The notes beneath the pieces are model-generated. The model did not search any database. It saw only the letters and a program-made list of their open reading frames with translations, and was not told the DNA's origin. The position numbers were made by a program, and so were the translations under genes. From Cystobacter fuscus (GTDB lineage: Bacteria; Myxococcota; Myxococcia; Myxococcales; Myxococcaceae): a stretch of 64,000 bases of DNA. Where the stretch lies: positions 1,550,001-1,614,000 of the forward strand of contig NZ_CP022098.1 in the NCBI RefSeq assembly GCF_002305875.1, in the 5' to 3' direction. This document shows, piece by piece, positions 62,169-64,000 of the stretch. Position 1 is the stretch's first letter. Each line of letters opens with the position of its first letter.

Positions 62169-62447
62169 CTACCCCCAGCGAGAAACGAAGACGAGGAACA
62201 GCAACGACAGAGCGGTGGCCACCCAGACGGACGCATCCGTCAGGCCCACCCAGGCCAGGTGCACGAAGGCGCTGCCCAGCAGCCCGACGAAGAGGCGGTC
62301 TCCGCGGGTGGTGCTCATGGGCAGCAGGCCCTTGCGAGGCAGGGACGGGGATCGGATTCCCCAGACGGTGTAGGCCGCGAGCACGAGCACGATGAAGCCG
62401 AAGAAGCCGGCCGTGGGGGCCGTCCACGCCATCCATTCCATGTCCAT
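62169..62447 (-). CDS. glpU: DUF2160 small membrane protein
   Basis: A 92-residue protein with three transmembrane helices (AGFFGFIVLVLAAYTVWGIR, RLFVGLLGSAFVHLAWVGLT, ASVWVATALSLLFLVFVS). DUF2160 proteins occur almost only in glycerol-type ABC operons (GlpU) and probably are accessory subunits of the permease. The gene is separated from glpV by four bases and from glpQ by five, so it is translated from the same transcript. Confidence 0.85.
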   Translation of the reverse strand: MDMEWMAWTAPTAGFFGFIVLVLAAYTVWGIRSPSLPRKGLLPMSTTRGDRLFVGLLGSAFVHLAWVGLTDASVWVATALSLLFLVFVSRWG

Positions 62448-62452
62448 GGGGC

Positions 62453-63240
62453 TCACACCCTCCCCAGGGCGAAGCCCTTGGCGATGTAGTTGCGCACGAA
62501 GTAGATGACCACCGCGCCCGGCACGAGCGTCAGCACGCCCGCCGCGGCCAGCACGCCCCAGTCCATGCCCGCCGCGCTCACCGTGCGCGTCATGGCGGCG
62601 ACGATGGGCTTGGCCTCCACCGACGTGAGCGTGCGCGCGAGCAGCAGCTCCACCCAGCTGAACATGAAGCAGAAGAACGCCGTCACGCCCACGCCCGAGC
62701 GGATGAGCGGGAAGAAGATGCGCAGGAAGAAGCGCGGGAAGCTGTAGCCGTCGATGTACGCCGTCTCGTCGATCTCCCGGGGCACGCCGGACATGAAGCC
62801 CTCGAGGATCCACACGGACAGGGGCACGGTGAAGAGCATGTGCGCGAAGGCCACGGCCCAGGGCGTGTCGAACAGGCCGATGCTCGAGTAGAGCTGGAAG
62901 AAGGGCAGGAGGAACACCGCCGGGGGCGACATGCGGTTGCTCAAGAGCCAGAAGAACAGGTGCGTGTCGCCGAGGAAGCGATAGCGCGAGAAGGCATACG
63001 CCGCGGGCAGCGCGAGCAGCACCGAGAGCACCGTGTTGATGCTCACGTAGGTGAGCGAGTGCACGTAGCTCATGCTCCACGAGGGGTCCGTGAAGATGGT
63101 GGTGTAGTTGTCGAGCGTGGGCGAGCGCGGCCAGGCGGAGAAGTCGCCCAATATCTCCTCGTTCGTCTTGAGCGACATGCACACGAGCCAGTAGATGGGC
63201 ACGAAGCTCAGCGCCAGATAGAGGGGGACGGCGAGGCGTC

Positions 63241-63244
<4 letters not shown>
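62453..63244 (-). CDS. glpQ: ABC transporter permease
   Basis: A 263-residue inner-membrane permease of the MalG/UgpE type with six transmembrane helices. The EAA loop is PREIDETAYIDGYSFPRFFLRIFFPLI (residues about 163-188), which contacts the ATPase. The start at 63244 overlaps the stop of the upstream permease by four bases (ATGA). Together with GlpP it forms the membrane channel of the probable glycerol importer. Confidence 0.88.

Positions 63245-64000
<756 letters not shown>

Overview
The window looks like chromosomal DNA from a high-GC myxobacterium, most likely of the Cystobacter/Archangium type. The evidence is: a secreted repeat protein ending in a MYXO-CTERM sorting tail; a DUF2378 (TIGR02265) protein, a family largely confined to Myxococcales; a MopE-type metal-binding lipoprotein; a pilin that closely resembles Myxococcus PilA at its N-terminus; an RCC1-repeat lipoprotein; and an unusually large number of lipoprotein signal peptides. 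No rRNA, tRNA or CRISPR array was recognised. The genus is an inference.

Layout. 1-5.6 kb: the end of a SAM hydrolase gene (cut by the window edge), two lipoproteins and an erythromycin-esterase-like enzyme. 5.9-14.5 kb: a compact plus-strand cluster of B12-type radical SAM protein, arginase-fold enzyme, APH-fold kinase, histidine phosphatase, GNAT, stand-alone lantibiotic-dehydratase-like (LanB) protein and Rieske oxygenase. The first four overlap by ATGA, so this reads as one biosynthetic operon, possibly making a peptide-derived or arginine-derived metabolite; no precursor gene is certain. 14.6-36 kb: ordinary housekeeping and accessory genes (DUF2378, Lhr helicase, P450, SDR with divergent HxlR regulator and a palindromic control region, EamA exporter, PQQ-type sugar dehydrogenase, lipoproteins, intradiol dioxygenase, GalE, tannase-like esterase, LysR/nitroreductase pair, beta-lactamase-fold hydrolase).

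35.6-39.1 kb is a scar zone: a frameshifted gene remnant, pilA with a strong terminator, an IS91-type transposase tail, two truncated dehydrogenase genes and a TipAS-domain fragment. 39.4-46.4 kb holds two convergent beta-helix lipoproteins, one of which is the last gene of a four-gene coupled operon: ECF sigma factor, zinc-type membrane anti-sigma factor, caspase-family protein, beta-helix lipoprotein. An IS4-type element with a clean 9-bp target duplication sits only about 24 bp upstream of the sigma-factor start codon and probably cut the operon from its promoter.

46.5-56 kb: a guanine/cytidine-type deaminase, the RCC1 lipoprotein (whose start overlaps an NTF2-like gene remnant), a DUF3592-like membrane protein, a Y1/RAYT transposase bracketed by inverted arrays of an 11-bp-core repeat, and the giant MYXO-CTERM protein. 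56.4-60.3 kb: a lower-GC orphan gene, then a LysM/HET-C protein (frameshifted near its end) between an intact DUF7738-like lipoprotein and a decayed second copy of it, a layout like an effector with protective partners. 60.4-64 kb: the glpV-glpU-glpQ-glpP part of a probable glycerol ABC transporter operon, running off the right edge.
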